Part shown: positions 29,765 through 39,463 of the stretch, one piece after another
Numbering within the stretch: the first letter of the stretch is position 1
Layout: the number at the start of each line of letters is the position of its first letter
Source: Azoarcus sp. L1K30
GTDB taxonomy: Bacteria > Pseudomonadota > Gammaproteobacteria > Burkholderiales > Rhodocyclaceae
Reading direction: 5' to 3'
DNA: 64,000 nt
NCBI RefSeq assembly: GCF_018122735.1
Contig: NZ_JAGRRD010000001.1
Location: 34,706 to 98,705 of the forward strand
Notes under the pieces: generated by a model
The model's database searches: none
The model's input: the letters and a program-made list of their open reading frames with translations, nothing else
What the model was told of the DNA's origin: nothing
Position numbers and translations under genes: made by a program

Positions 29765-29780
29765 AGCGAGATGCGTGCCA
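29765..29780 (-). promoter_or_regulatory. Sigma-54 promoter of flagellin 2
   Basis: Minus strand TGGCACG-CATC-TCGCT. The -24 half is perfect and the -12 keeps GC with one change. The predicted start point is about 80 bases before the ATG. No sigma-28 match was found here. Confidence 0.8.
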
Positions 29781-29831
29781 GGTAGTATTTTTCTTTCTAT
29801 TTCAAGTTTTTATGTGGTTTTCTTGGGTGCT

Positions 29832-29883
29832 GCCGGCAAGTCTTGCCGGCGTGGGTCCGGGCGCCGGCAGCCGTTTGCCGGCA
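29832..29883. promoter_or_regulatory. Double dyad enhancer upstream of flagellin 2
   Basis: GCCGGCAAGTCTTGCCGGC (29832-29850) is a perfect 19-bp palindrome containing the 15-bp core CGGCAAGTCTTGCCG. A second, imperfect dyad (CGGCAGCCGTTTGCCG, 29865-29880) is centred about 31 bases further, close to three helical turns. Both lie 80-130 bases upstream of the predicted start point, the normal place for an NtrC-type activator. A GCGGCAA half-site follows at 29885. Confidence 0.6.
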
Positions 29884-29951
29884 GGGCGGCAATTTATCAG
29901 TTCAGGTGCGCCTCACCCGGCAATATGCGCAACGCAGTCGGCTGGATTCGC

Positions 29952-32900
29952 TCAAGCCTGTGCAGCCCACGAGTTGACCCATTCGGTGAGCTGGAGCGGG
30001 CTGCTCCAATCCCGCAAAACGGTCGCCCGCAGCGCATCGCCCTCCCGTTTGAGCGCGTCGCGTTCGCCAAGCCGTTCAACAATGGCGGAAACCCATCGTG
30101 AGGCGGTGTTTGGAAGCAGTGTGACGGGAAGCCCGCATTGGTAGGGCACGATGTCGGTCGCGATCACCGGTACGCCGACTGCACCGTACTCGAGCAGGCG
30201 CAAATTGCTCTTGCATTCGTTGAAGCGATTCAGCTCGAGTGGGGCAACTGCGAGGTCGAGATCGAGTGCCGCCAGGCTTGCCGGATAATCGGCGAACTTG
30301 ACGCCAGTGTGGAACTCCGCCAAGTGAGGCTTGATGTCCTCGAGACACATGCCGAAGAAGACCCAGTCGACCTTGTCTGCTGTCGCCGCCACGACGTCAC
30401 GAATGACAGCGAGATCGCCGGCATGGCTGACGCCGCCTGCCCAGCCGACCCTCAGTCGGGCGCTTGGCAAGCGCCCCGACCTTGCATGAGGCAGCCAAAG
30501 CTCGGGGTCGAGGACGTTGGGCACGCAGCGCACGTCATCATGCAGGCCGCGAAAGGCATCCGCCAGCGCAGGGGTGGAAACCGTCACCGTATCCGACAGT
30601 CGGCACGCGTCGCGGACGCGACGGCTTATGTCGGGCCACACGTCCCGAGCGTGGATGTTGCTGCTCGGCAGTTCCATCAGGAGATCGTCGAAATCCATGA
30701 CGACCCGAAGCGGCAGGATCGACCGCAATTCGGTGAGCGCAAGGAGTTGGGCGTCGTCGACCTGGCGCTGGGTGTGCAGCGTGTCGATGCCGAGGCGGGC
30801 AATCTCTGCCGGTGTGGGGTAGCCGGCGGCAATTCGTGTCCGGACCAGCGTATTGGCGTGCGCAGCTTGGGCAGGCTGAACGACACGGTAGTGTCCCGAG
30901 CCGGCTGCGTCGGCCGGCAATGCAAGGACGCTTGTCAGGCCGAGTGTGGAAAGCGGATCGGGCGCGAGGGCCGCGCGGGGTTCAATCTGAAGATGCCTGG
31001 AGGCGAGACTCAATGCAGGGTGACCGGCCGGGTCGGTGATGATTGCGCTGTGCCAGCGCTGCAAAAAGCGTTGCCGGGCGGCCGTGAATCGTGCCGCAGC
31101 CCATTGTGACGTTTCCGCCGTGGTGAAACGCGTCTTGAGTGTGTGGCCCGCGTCGTGCATCAGTGTCGCGTGGGGCGTCCACAGCAGACGGTAACCCGAT
31201 AAGCGCAGGCGCTGGCAGAGGTCGAAGTCGGCATAGCCCAGGTCGTAGGCTTCGTCAAAACCACCAATGGCATTGAATGCGGCTCTTGGCACGAGCATGC
31301 AGGCCGCGGTCAGCGCGCCAACCTCCTGGGTGTGCTGTAGGTTGCCGTTCCAGCCCTCGTGCTCCATCGATGCGCCGGTGTCGTGCATGTCGGCGGCACC
31401 GGACAGGCCCAACATGACCCCAGCGTGTTGCAGACGACCGTCGGGAAACACCAGGCGAGCACCCACCGCGCCGATATCGGGATGGCTGGCGAGGCCGAGC
31501 ATGATCTCGAGCCAGTCGCGATGAAGCGCCGCAGTGTCGTCGTTCAGGAACAGTAGCATGTCCCCCGTAGCGACTCGGGCGCCTGCATTGCACAGCGCAG
31601 CGAAATTGAAGGCGCCCTCGAAGCGAACGGTCCGGAACCGCGCCGGATCGATCGCTTCGAGGCCCCCGATCAGCGCGCGTGCGGCGGCGTCACTGCCGCC
31701 GTCATCGACGATGATCAATTCGAAGTGGGGCCAGGCGGTATTCTCGAACACCGATTCGACGCAGCGTTTCAGGATGTCGGGCTGATCACGGGTGGGAATG
31801 ATGACGGACACGCGAACATTTTCGGCGGGCGGGTAGTGCACCTGAAGGCCCGGAACGACCGTCAACGGAATCAGCGTGGTTGTCATCGAGAGACGGGCGA
31901 AATGCGCATCCACGGCCTCCCGATGCGCAGCCGCCAGCATATTGGCGTCGCCCCTTGAGGCGGGATGACGGCTGCGGTCGCGCCACAGCAGGACTTCCTG
32001 CACGTGCGCCATTTGCTCGGCGCCCATTTCGATGGCAACGAGACGAAGGGCGGGGAGGAAGGAATGCGATGGAGTATCGCTGGGCACGCGTGCGAGCAAC
32101 GTCGCCCTTACGGCGAGAACATCCGGTTGATCGACCCTGCAACGCAGGGTTTCGAGCGTGGGTGTTGGCCAAAGGCGCACGGTAGAGCGTGTTTCGTCGC
32201 CGGTGTGTACCAGTGCATCGCAACTCAGAAGGCCGGCATTGGGGCGCTGTGCGAGTGCCAGCGCAAGTGTGAGCAAGGTATGGGGGAAGAGGCGATCGCC
32301 CGCGACGAGCGGAAGGATCCAGTCCGCGTCGGTTTCAGTAGCGATGCATCGCAGGTCGTTGTCCCACCGGGTCGGTGTCCGATGCTCGACCTTGGATCCA
32401 TTGATCCAGTGGGATGGAATCGCATCCACACAGACCAGAGTTACGGCGTCGGGTTGGAGGCACTGCTCGGCGAGCGTCTGAAGCGTGTCGAGCGTATCGG
32501 AATCAAGCGATTCGGACCACAGCACGACCTGAAGGCGCGGTTTGGTCAAGCGTGCCAGTGCCGTACGAACCAGTTCGATTTCGGCACGGTTGCGCGGCTG
32601 TACCAGCCCTTCGGGCAGATAGCGCAATGCAGCGGATGCGCTACCAAGCTGTGGCGGCAATGTCGATTCGCTTGTGGCGAGGGTACGCAGGGTGTCGGCT
32701 GTGGCAGCGAGATATCCATAGCCGACGTGGCGGTCAGGTTCGAGATGGGCGCCTTCGGCCCATTCGTTCCAGGCATTGATGAACACATAGCGCAACCCGG
32801 GCGGGTTGTGGCGCAGCGCCTGATTGGCTGCGAGGCGCAACCATGTGGCATACCTTGCAGGTGTCGCATGATGGAAAATTCGTCCGCGGCCTGGTCGGCG

Positions 32901-34586
32901 GGCGTCGTTGTCCCAGCCAGTCATGACCCCCGGGAAATAGGCGAATGGGCGGGGTTTGTCGTCACCGAATTCGGCCAGGGAGGTCGCGAGCACGGTGTCC
33001 CGATAGTCGAGAATCTCACCGCTGAAGCCGGGATCGACCATGTCGAGTTCGCCGTTGATTGGCGGCATGTTGCGGAGTTGATGAGGCGGAAAGCCGACCG
33101 CCGCATCAAAACCGAAAGGCCTCGGGTCGTCGATGTCGAAGGAACATACCGCGACCAGATGGAGATCGCCGATGCCAAGCGCCTTGGCCTCTTTGCGCCA
33201 CCGCATCGCCGTCGCCTTGGCATCGTCGAGCAGACTCGCGCGATAGACAAGCAACATTGGCTTGCCATCGACCCGGATATAGCGCGGATCTGCGAGATAG
33301 GGCTGGATGTGGCGCAGAAAGGCAATGTCGTCTCGGGGCGAGTGCGATTGGGCAATCAGGACTTCCTGCTCCTGTCCATCCCAGCGGCGTGTCCAGTTTT
33401 CGTTGGCCCAGCACAGGCAAAACGGCATTTCCAGCGTGCTGTCAGCCAGAAATTGTCGCAGCGGCGCTTCGAGCAGGGTACGACCGTTGAACCAGTAGTA
33501 GTAAAAGCAGAACCCGGCAATCCCGTGTGCGCGTGCCAGCTCGATCTGACGGCGCATGATGCCCGGTGTGTTCAGGTCGTAGTGGCCGAGCTCGTGAGGA
33601 AGCCGCGGTTGGTGGTGGCCGATGAAGCGGGGGACAGCCTTGGCGACATTGGTCCATTCGGTGAACCCCTTGCCCCACCATTGGTCGTTCTCGGGAATGG
33701 CATGGAACTGGGGCAGGTAGTAGGCGAGGAATTTGACCGGTGGTTCGGGCGGAAGGTCGTCGCGTCTGGACAACGGGCGCCAGTGCGGACTGCGGGTGTC
33801 CGACAGCGGTTGCTGCAACAGTTGCCTGGCGTAGGTGGCGAGGGTCTCCGCGCGCAGGGGACGCGGCCCCGGCGTCAGATCGGCTACTTCCAGTCCAAAG
33901 GCGGCACAGACCGCCGTCAGACCGATTTCGAGTGCTTCCGGTGTTTTCGTGCCAGCGAACGGGGCAGCTGAACCCAGATATCGTTCATGGATCGACTTGA
34001 CCAGCGAGCTGCGCACAAGCGCGATCGTGTGGGCGAAATAGTTTGCCTCGGCCACTGCTTCTTTTGGCAACGCAAGCACTTGCGCGAGTTTGCCGGCGAG
34101 CGATGCATCGACAAGCCTGCCGAGCGTTTGGCGCGGCAAGCCAGCGGGAAATGCCATGCCGAGTTGCGGATTGCCGACAAAAGCACTTACCGCTGCGAGA
34201 AACCGCTCGGGTTCGAGGAAAGCACTCGCATGCTTGTTGAGGACCTTGCGGTCGATTGTTCCAAGCGTGTCACTGCCGTAATCGAGGCGGCAAACGATGT
34301 CGGCCATTTCGACCGAGAACGGCGGCTGCTGGTGAGTGAGCGAATCAATAAACTGTACCGAGCGGGGCGCATCCGTGGCCGTCTCCCACCGAATTCCCTC
34401 GATGGTGTTGGCGCGAACCTCATGCTTGTCCGCAATGATGATGGCACGTGCTTCGAGCCGAGGGTCCGCGACCAAGGCGATCGCAGCATTCAGTCCTTCC
34501 CGATCATTTGTCCGCACGTAGAACAGAACACGGGGGCGCTGACCGGTTGGTGGCTGCGTGGCGTCATCGAGGTGCTGGCTTGGCAT
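29952..34586 (-). CDS. Giant multi-domain glycosyltransferase (WbsX + GT2 + GT4-like)
   Basis: 1544 residues. About 18-250: a region like the N-terminal part of rhamnan/polysaccharide proteins, function unclear. About 283-640: a WbsX/GH99-like glycosyl domain (KFLAYYLPQFHAIPENDQWW, FTEWTNVAKA, CWANENWTRRWDG, NAWNEWAEGAHLEPD). About 680-920: a degenerate GT2-like fold. About 930-1190: a GT-A family 2 domain (VSVIIPTRDQPDILKRCVES, IIVDDGGSD, LFLNDDT, GGFDEAYDLGYADFDLCQRL). About 1220-1540: a GT4-like GT-B domain (VMDFDDLLMELP, LRVGWAGGVSHAGD, KSNLRLLEYGAVGVPVIATD). It could build an oligosaccharide of several sugars. ATG 34586 is taken; a TTG at 34592 is possible. Last gene of the glycan operon, next to the flagellins. 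Confidence 0.86.
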   Translation of the reverse strand: MPSQHLDDATQPPTGQRPRVLFYVRTNDREGLNAAIALVADPRLEARAIIIADKHEVRANTIEGIRWETATDAPRSVQFIDSLTHQQPPFSVEMADIVCRLDYGSDTLGTIDRKVLNKHASAFLEPERFLAAVSAFVGNPQLGMAFPAGLPRQTLGRLVDASLAGKLAQVLALPKEAVAEANYFAHTIALVRSSLVKSIHERYLGSAAPFAGTKTPEALEIGLTAVCAAFGLEVADLTPGPRPLRAETLATYARQLLQQPLSDTRSPHWRPLSRRDDLPPEPPVKFLAYYLPQFHAIPENDQWWGKGFTEWTNVAKAVPRFIGHHQPRLPHELGHYDLNTPGIMRRQIELARAHGIAGFCFYYYWFNGRTLLEAPLRQFLADSTLEMPFCLCWANENWTRRWDGQEQEVLIAQSHSPRDDIAFLRHIQPYLADPRYIRVDGKPMLLVYRASLLDDAKATAMRWRKEAKALGIGDLHLVAVCSFDIDDPRPFGFDAAVGFPPHQLRNMPPINGELDMVDPGFSGEILDYRDTVLATSLAEFGDDKPRPFAYFPGVMTGWDNDARRPGRGRIFHHATPARYATWLRLAANQALRHNPPGLRYVFINAWNEWAEGAHLEPDRHVGYGYLAATADTLRTLATSESTLPPQLGSASAALRYLPEGLVQPRNRAEIELVRTALARLTKPRLQVVLWSESLDSDTLDTLQTLAEQCLQPDAVTLVCVDAIPSHWINGSKVEHRTPTRWDNDLRCIATETDADWILPLVAGDRLFPHTLLTLALALAQRPNAGLLSCDALVHTGDETRSTVRLWPTPTLETLRCRVDQPDVLAVRATLLARVPSDTPSHSFLPALRLVAIEMGAEQMAHVQEVLLWRDRSRHPASRGDANMLAAAHREAVDAHFARLSMTTTLIPLTVVPGLQVHYPPAENVRVSVIIPTRDQPDILKRCVESVFENTAWPHFELIIVDDGGSDAAARALIGGLEAIDPARFRTVRFEGAFNFAALCNAGARVATGDMLLFLNDDTAALHRDWLEIMLGLASHPDIGAVGARLVFPDGRLQHAGVMLGLSGAADMHDTGASMEHEGWNGNLQHTQEVGALTAACMLVPRAAFNAIGGFDEAYDLGYADFDLCQRLRLSGYRLLWTPHATLMHDAGHTLKTRFTTAETSQWAAARFTAARQRFLQRWHSAIITDPAGHPALSLASRHLQIEPRAALAPDPLSTLGLTSVLALPADAAGSGHYRVVQPAQAAHANTLVRTRIAAGYPTPAEIARLGIDTLHTQRQVDDAQLLALTELRSILPLRVVMDFDDLLMELPSSNIHARDVWPDISRRVRDACRLSDTVTVSTPALADAFRGLHDDVRCVPNVLDPELWLPHARSGRLPSARLRVGWAGGVSHAGDLAVIRDVVAATADKVDWVFFGMCLEDIKPHLAEFHTGVKFADYPASLAALDLDLAVAPLELNRFNECKSNLRLLEYGAVGVPVIATDIVPYQCGLPVTLLPNTASRWVSAIVERLGERDALKREGDALRATVLRDWSSPLQLTEWVNSWAAQA

Positions 34587-34653
34587 GGGCAATGTCGCTG
34601 TGGAGAGAGAGTTGAGCGGGCGGACAGACGGGAGGGTGCGGCGGAGACACTCG

Positions 34654-36111
34654 TCAGGTCGGCTTGCGCAGCACGATCAATGCCTGCGGCAGGTAGTTGC
34701 GGTCATCGATGAAGGCCGTGAGTTCAAGCGCATGCGTCCAGTGCCGTTCGACGTATCCGCGCGGAATCAGTGATTCGCCATAGAACGCCTCACTTCCCGC
34801 GACGCCGTAGCCGGTTGCCGAATGCAGAAACTCACCGCTGTCGTAGGCGGCTTCGCACGCGGTCCGGTCGACAAACGAATTTGCAAGGTGACGGTGCCAT
34901 GGGTGGGAGAACTCTTTTTCGGCACGCATCTGTTCGCAAACACCCAGCAGTGAGCGTCCCTGCGTCGTGATCGCAATCATTCCGCCGGGACGCAGAATGC
35001 GCGTGAACTCGGCAATCCATGCATCCGAAGCTGCCGCCGAGAGATGTGAGAAGACAGAGTAGGCGATGATCAGGTCGAACCCGTCGCTTTCAAGGGACGT
35101 CGGGGGCAGCGGCGTCACCGTTTCAAAGCGGGCATAGGGAAAGGTTTCACGACATACGTCGATGTATTGCTCGCTCACGTCGACGCCGACGACGTTCTCG
35201 GGGCGGAAGTCGTGCATGAAAATGCGGGCGTAGCGTCCCCATCCCGTTCCGAAGTCGAGTAGCCGCCCGCTTCCGTCCCAGCGCACGCCATCGAGTTGAC
35301 AATGCTCGCGCACGGCGCGGTAGAAGCGCATGCCCTCCCTGAGCGCAGCTTCGTTGCTCGATCCGACCATGCCGACCTGCAGGTCTTCGGACGGAAAGCC
35401 GGGCAGCGGGAAGCCGTTGTAGGCGGGAACGGTCACGCTGCGGATCAGGACGTTGAGCCATTGATGGTCGTCCAGCGCGTGAACACCCTCCCAGGCGCGA
35501 GAGTCTGCCGAGTTCCATTTCTCGAGTGGGGCAAGCCTGAGTTCCCGGCGCAGGGCATCTATTTGCGCCGTCAGGCGCCGGTTTTCCGCGGTGAGCTGGT
35601 TGTTCTGTTCTTCAAGCCGAGCCTGTCGTGCATCGGCTTCACGTTGAGCGGGCGTCGGCGCTCTCAGATCCGAAATGAGCCGCGCCCAGGCGACGGGCGA
35701 AATCTGCTTTTCGGCACTCAGAATCTCGCGAACGAGCGCCAGCACCTCGGTGTCGCTTCCGTTCTTGCGCAGGAGCGGGCTCAGAATGGACAGCGCGCAA
35801 TCGGTTCCGGTGCGCGCAGCCTCCGCACTGGCAAGGCGAAGGGTGACGACCTGCGGCGCCTCGGGTTGCGCCGCAGCGACTTCGAAAAGCGTGCACGCGG
35901 CTTCCAGGTCATTGCTCGAGATCGCGATCGCGGCGAGGTCGTTGTACACCTCCCAGCACTGCGTTCCCACGTCAGCCAATCCTCGCAGAATCTCGAAACC
36001 GTCAGCAAGCTCACCTGCGGTTACCAACTGGTTGGCCCGAGCGTAGGCTTGCAGATGGGCATCGCTTCGCGGGCTGTCATTGTTGGCCGCAGTCTGTTCC
36101 GGGCTATTCAT
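34654..36111 (-). CDS. TPR-like / coiled-coil SAM-dependent methyltransferase
   Basis: 485 residues. N-terminal helical-repeat module (about 20-150), then a coiled coil (about 160-195, ARQARLEEQNNQLTAENRRL), then a class I methyltransferase: motif I LLDFGTGWGRYARIFMHDF (about 285), VVGVDVSEQYIDVC, DLIIAYSVFSHL and RILRPGGMIAITT. Probably methylates a glycan or its precursor. The N-terminal module is clearly related to the C-terminal module of the next gene upstream: both have WEVY-DLA, a LRLA stretch and SPVAWARL-(I/S)(S/T)D at matching spacing. Separated by 45 and 67 bases from its operon neighbours. Confidence 0.85.
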   Translation of the reverse strand: MNSPEQTAANNDSPRSDAHLQAYARANQLVTAGELADGFEILRGLADVGTQCWEVYNDLAAIAISSNDLEAACTLFEVAAAQPEAPQVVTLRLASAEAARTGTDCALSILSPLLRKNGSDTEVLALVREILSAEKQISPVAWARLISDLRAPTPAQREADARQARLEEQNNQLTAENRRLTAQIDALRRELRLAPLEKWNSADSRAWEGVHALDDHQWLNVLIRSVTVPAYNGFPLPGFPSEDLQVGMVGSSNEAALREGMRFYRAVREHCQLDGVRWDGSGRLLDFGTGWGRYARIFMHDFRPENVVGVDVSEQYIDVCRETFPYARFETVTPLPPTSLESDGFDLIIAYSVFSHLSAAASDAWIAEFTRILRPGGMIAITTQGRSLLGVCEQMRAEKEFSHPWHRHLANSFVDRTACEAAYDSGEFLHSATGYGVAGSEAFYGESLIPRGYVERHWTHALELTAFIDDRNYLPQALIVLRKPT

Positions 36112-36156
36112 TTCCTGTCACTCCTTTGCGTGTCATGCGCCTTGAGGGCGTTGGCT

Positions 36157-38739
36157 TCACCGCCGGTCGTCCGACTGGGCGGTGGCGCTTCCCGACGCGG
36201 AAATCGCGACCTCAGTCCGATTGGTCTCTTGATTTGGAAGCAGGGCGGCTGCCCGCTCCCGGATTGCGGTCAGTGCCTCGAGCGCGTCCTTGAACCGGGC
36301 GCTCATCTTTGTCTGTTCGTATTGCATGTCGGTGCTCAACCGAGCCCATGCAACGGGCGATAGCTCGGCCGACAAGCCCAGGATGCGGCGTATAAGTGCA
36401 AGTGCCTCGCCATCTTTGGGGTGGGCACGCAAGTAGGGGCTGATCGTTGCGAGCGCCTGTTCATACTGGCCCGCATCCGTCTGAAAGGCGGCAAGCCTCA
36501 GGCTTGCCTTGCCGGGCGTGGGGCTCTTGGCTACCGCGGTGTGCTGGAGGGCAAGGGCGGCTTCCCTGTCGTTCTGCCGCAGGGCGAATTCAGCGAGATC
36601 GGCGTAGACCTCCCAGATGTCGCTATCAGCCTCCGCCAGTGCAATGAGCTCCGCTATTGCGGCATCGGTGTGTCCGGCTGCCATTCTTGCAGTTGCCTGC
36701 TCATAGCCCGTCCGATCGGAGGTGGCCGGGCTTTCCACTTCAGGATCGGCTGCAAGTTCGATGGCACTGTCTGCGAGTCGAATGATTGTTCGTGCCACGC
36801 TCTGAGCGCTGTCCGGATTCCGGTCGTGGTCCGCTGCTGCGGCCAGTCTGCGGTTGAGGGGACTGGCCGGGTCGATGAGCCACGTTGCGGTCCCCGGCGC
36901 TCGATGGGGTATGGGGCCGTGAACGGCCTGAAGGAATCCGAGGGCGCGCGATCCCTGTTCAAGTTTTGACCACGAGGTACCAATCAATTCGCGTATTCTT
37001 GCCTGTGCTTGATTCTGCCCGGGATGGATCCGGAAACTGCTGAGCGCTTGGGCAATGTAGGCCGCTTCTCCCTGCGACAGGAGGTTGTGCCAAGCGGCGA
37101 TATCTCCAACGACGCGAATGTCGTCATGGCCATTGAAACTTGCATAGTGCGGCTGAATCCACTGGAGGTCTGCCTTGCGAAACATGACCGTGGTGGGTTC
37201 GCCGATGAAATTGGCCTGCAGCGCAATGACTGCGCCGGCAAGTGCGTCACCCTGGAAGATGCAGTCGGTGTCGCTCAGCATCTCGGTATGATGGTCTTCG
37301 GGCAGTGGGTTGCCTGCCGAATCGATTCGAGTCCTGCGCGAGAAGGCGAGCGTTACGGACGGGTCCAGGCGGAAGGCGTCGACCATGCGTTCAATGCAAT
37401 TTGGCGCAAGTCTGTCGTCGTCACAGAGGAACTTGATGAAGGAGCCCTTGGCGCGTTCGATGCATTGCGCAAAGTTGGCCCGACCGCCAATGTTCTCCGG
37501 GTTGCTTATCCACTCCAGATTCACGCCCGGTGGTGTCCGCTCCGCGGCAATCTGGCGAAGATGATCTGCACCGCTGTCATCGCAGACCAATATGTGAAGG
37601 TTCGGGTAGGTCTGCGCGAATGCGCTATCGAGGCACTCCGCGAAGAACGCCGGTTTGAACGCGGGGATGGCCAAGGTCACCAGCGGGTTGGTACCGGGTG
37701 GAATGAGGCGGTCTCGCGCGTGCAGTACGAGATTCTCGCTGGCCTGCGGTGCGCTATCGAGTCCCGCATAGCGCGTATGTTCAAGCAGGGACTGGCGTTC
37801 GGCCATCTCGACGGGGGGCGTCAAGATCAGCTGGGCGCCGGGGCCAAGAACACGTCGAAAATTTCGCAACAAGGAGAGCGTCTCCGCAGCCGACTGCCCG
37901 CTCAGGTCGGCAGTGAAGCGTATTTCCGATACCGGAGGCAGCTGGAAGGGCGCTGGCGCGTGCGCGTGTGTCAATGGGGGTGATTCAGTGGCGATGGGCT
38001 CGGTCTTCTCGCGCGATGCAACATCAGACGATTCGCGGGTCCGGGAAAACAGAAAGGCGTGATTCTCGAAGTGCTCCAGTTGGTGCACCTGACCCCAGTT
38101 TCGCGAAAAGACGGGATGAAATCCGAGCGCCTCCAGGGTATTGATGAGATCGGTATCGGTGATGCCCCACTGCCAGATGTGATGCACATCCCTCCACGGC
38201 CGTCCGTGAACCGGGTGTGGTTCGTCGAGGCGGCGAAACAGCTGCGAATACGTCGGGTGTTTCGGGTCGTGTGGGACGTTGCGAAAGTACGCTTCTTCTC
38301 CGAGTTCCAGCAGCCTGACCGTTTTCTCGCCCGTATATTGCTGGTTGAAGATCAGGATGTGCGAGGCCTTCGCTGCGTACATTCGAAGGATTTCATCCCA
38401 ATCCGGGCGAACCTGGTGCAGTAGCGTGTCGAAGAGGAATACGACGTCGAAGTCCGGCAAGCGTTTGAAGACTTCCGTATCACCGAAATTTCCCTGAATG
38501 AACTCGAGCCGCGGCTCATCTTTCAGCGCGTCGAGAAAGGTCTGGGTCGGGTGAGTGTCGACCATCGTGCCGCCAATGCAGCCTGTCTGGGCGAGGGCGT
38601 GGAATGCGTAGGCACCGTGCACTGCCCATAATCCCCCGAGGTCCACGAATCGCCACGGCCTACGGATATTTCGACCCACCTCTTCGATGAGTTCCAGCTT
38701 TCCCGGGTGGGGGGGGTTAACGATCTCATTGTTCTGCAT
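36157..38739 (-). CDS. Methyltransferase-GT2 glycosyltransferase-TPR fusion
   Basis: 860 residues. Methyltransferase-like N terminus (about 10-235: RFVDLGGLWAVHGAYAF, MVDTHPTQTFLDAL, DVVFLFDTLLHQVRPDWDEIL). A short linker precedes a second, partial segment resembling the end of a methyltransferase (about 270-320). The GT2 domain spans about 340-600 (LVTLAIPAFKPAFFAECLDSAF, ILVCDDSGAD, NPENIGGRANFAQCIERAKG, FLCDDDRL). The C-terminal helical-repeat module (about 680-825) is shared with the neighbouring methyltransferase. ATG 38739 overlaps the WbqC stop by 14 bases, a coupling typical of this operon; an upstream in-frame start would lie inside wbqC. Confidence 0.83.
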   Translation of the reverse strand: MQNNEIVNPPHPGKLELIEEVGRNIRRPWRFVDLGGLWAVHGAYAFHALAQTGCIGGTMVDTHPTQTFLDALKDEPRLEFIQGNFGDTEVFKRLPDFDVVFLFDTLLHQVRPDWDEILRMYAAKASHILIFNQQYTGEKTVRLLELGEEAYFRNVPHDPKHPTYSQLFRRLDEPHPVHGRPWRDVHHIWQWGITDTDLINTLEALGFHPVFSRNWGQVHQLEHFENHAFLFSRTRESSDVASREKTEPIATESPPLTHAHAPAPFQLPPVSEIRFTADLSGQSAAETLSLLRNFRRVLGPGAQLILTPPVEMAERQSLLEHTRYAGLDSAPQASENLVLHARDRLIPPGTNPLVTLAIPAFKPAFFAECLDSAFAQTYPNLHILVCDDSGADHLRQIAAERTPPGVNLEWISNPENIGGRANFAQCIERAKGSFIKFLCDDDRLAPNCIERMVDAFRLDPSVTLAFSRRTRIDSAGNPLPEDHHTEMLSDTDCIFQGDALAGAVIALQANFIGEPTTVMFRKADLQWIQPHYASFNGHDDIRVVGDIAAWHNLLSQGEAAYIAQALSSFRIHPGQNQAQARIRELIGTSWSKLEQGSRALGFLQAVHGPIPHRAPGTATWLIDPASPLNRRLAAAADHDRNPDSAQSVARTIIRLADSAIELAADPEVESPATSDRTGYEQATARMAAGHTDAAIAELIALAEADSDIWEVYADLAEFALRQNDREAALALQHTAVAKSPTPGKASLRLAAFQTDAGQYEQALATISPYLRAHPKDGEALALIRRILGLSAELSPVAWARLSTDMQYEQTKMSARFKDALEALTAIRERAAALLPNQETNRTEVAISASGSATAQSDDRR

Positions 38740-39457
38740 GGTGAGTGTTTTCCATTCGCTGCTTGCACAGGTAGGCGCTGGTCTCATCCACCGAGCACCA
38801 CATCAGGACGTCGAGAATCGACAGGTTCTCTTGAAAAGTGTAGGGGCCGCAGTCGTATGTGAGCTGATTCATGCGCGTGAAGGACAGGCGGATTTTCGCT
38901 GCCTGCCACTCATCTGTTCTGAAGAGCGCGCGACCGCCAGGGGGATTGAGGTATTCGCTCGCACCGAGTCCCGACGCGATGCGCAGTGCCCATTGTCCCG
39001 CATGTTCGACGTCGTCGAGTTCGAGACCCAGCGATGAGCAGCGCTCAGGGGCAAACGGAATGGCCAGCCTTTCTGCAACCACGGCCAGACTCGCCAGGCT
39101 CAGCGTGACGAGTGCGTCCGAGCGCGTTCGCGAGAACGTTTCCCGAACGATTTCTATCACGGCGCCATGATGGGGCGCACGCCCCCGATAGTGGTCGAGC
39201 TGCGCCACGAGTCTTCGCTCCGTTTCGCGCAAGTCGGAAACGACCATGTCCGCGAGTCGCGTGCCGTGCGGAGCCTTCCGGACCGGCATGACAAAGTATT
39301 GCCACCCTTCGGCCGGATGCAGGATCCGATTGCGGTTCATCCAGCTGTGTCGCTTGTACTGGGTGATATCGAACGCAATCCAGCGGTCCACCGACGCCAT
39401 CAGCTCGAAATAGCCGATGTAGGGAAAGGGATAGGGTTGCATGATGCCGAGCCTCAT
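38726..39457 (-). CDS. WbqC family protein
   Basis: 243 residues. The WbqC family opening IMQPYPFPYIGYFELM is clear, followed by FDITQYKRHSWMNRNRIL, VPV-type sheet VMPVRKAPHGTRLADMVV, and NPPGGRALFR. The family occurs in O-antigen and flagellar glycan loci and is thought to act in acyl or amino-sugar modification, though its chemistry is poorly established. Six bases after the DegT gene. Confidence 0.88.
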   Translation of the reverse strand: MRLGIMQPYPFPYIGYFELMASVDRWIAFDITQYKRHSWMNRNRILHPAEGWQYFVMPVRKAPHGTRLADMVVSDLRETERRLVAQLDHYRGRAPHHGAVIEIVRETFSRTRSDALVTLSLASLAVVAERLAIPFAPERCSSLGLELDDVEHAGQWALRIASGLGASEYLNPPGGRALFRTDEWQAAKIRLSFTRMNQLTYDCGPYTFQENLSILDVLMWCSVDETSAYLCKQRMENTHHAEQ

Positions 39458-39463
39458 CCCGGA

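Noticed and set aside
29745-29765. GGCTGATAA on the plus strand as a sigma-28 -10
   Set aside because: No -35 half lies at the required spacing, and no plus-strand gene follows.
31965-33971. 668-codon plus-strand frame
   Set aside because: Antisense to the WbsX/GT2 part of the giant glycosyltransferase, which has recognisable motifs; this frame has none.
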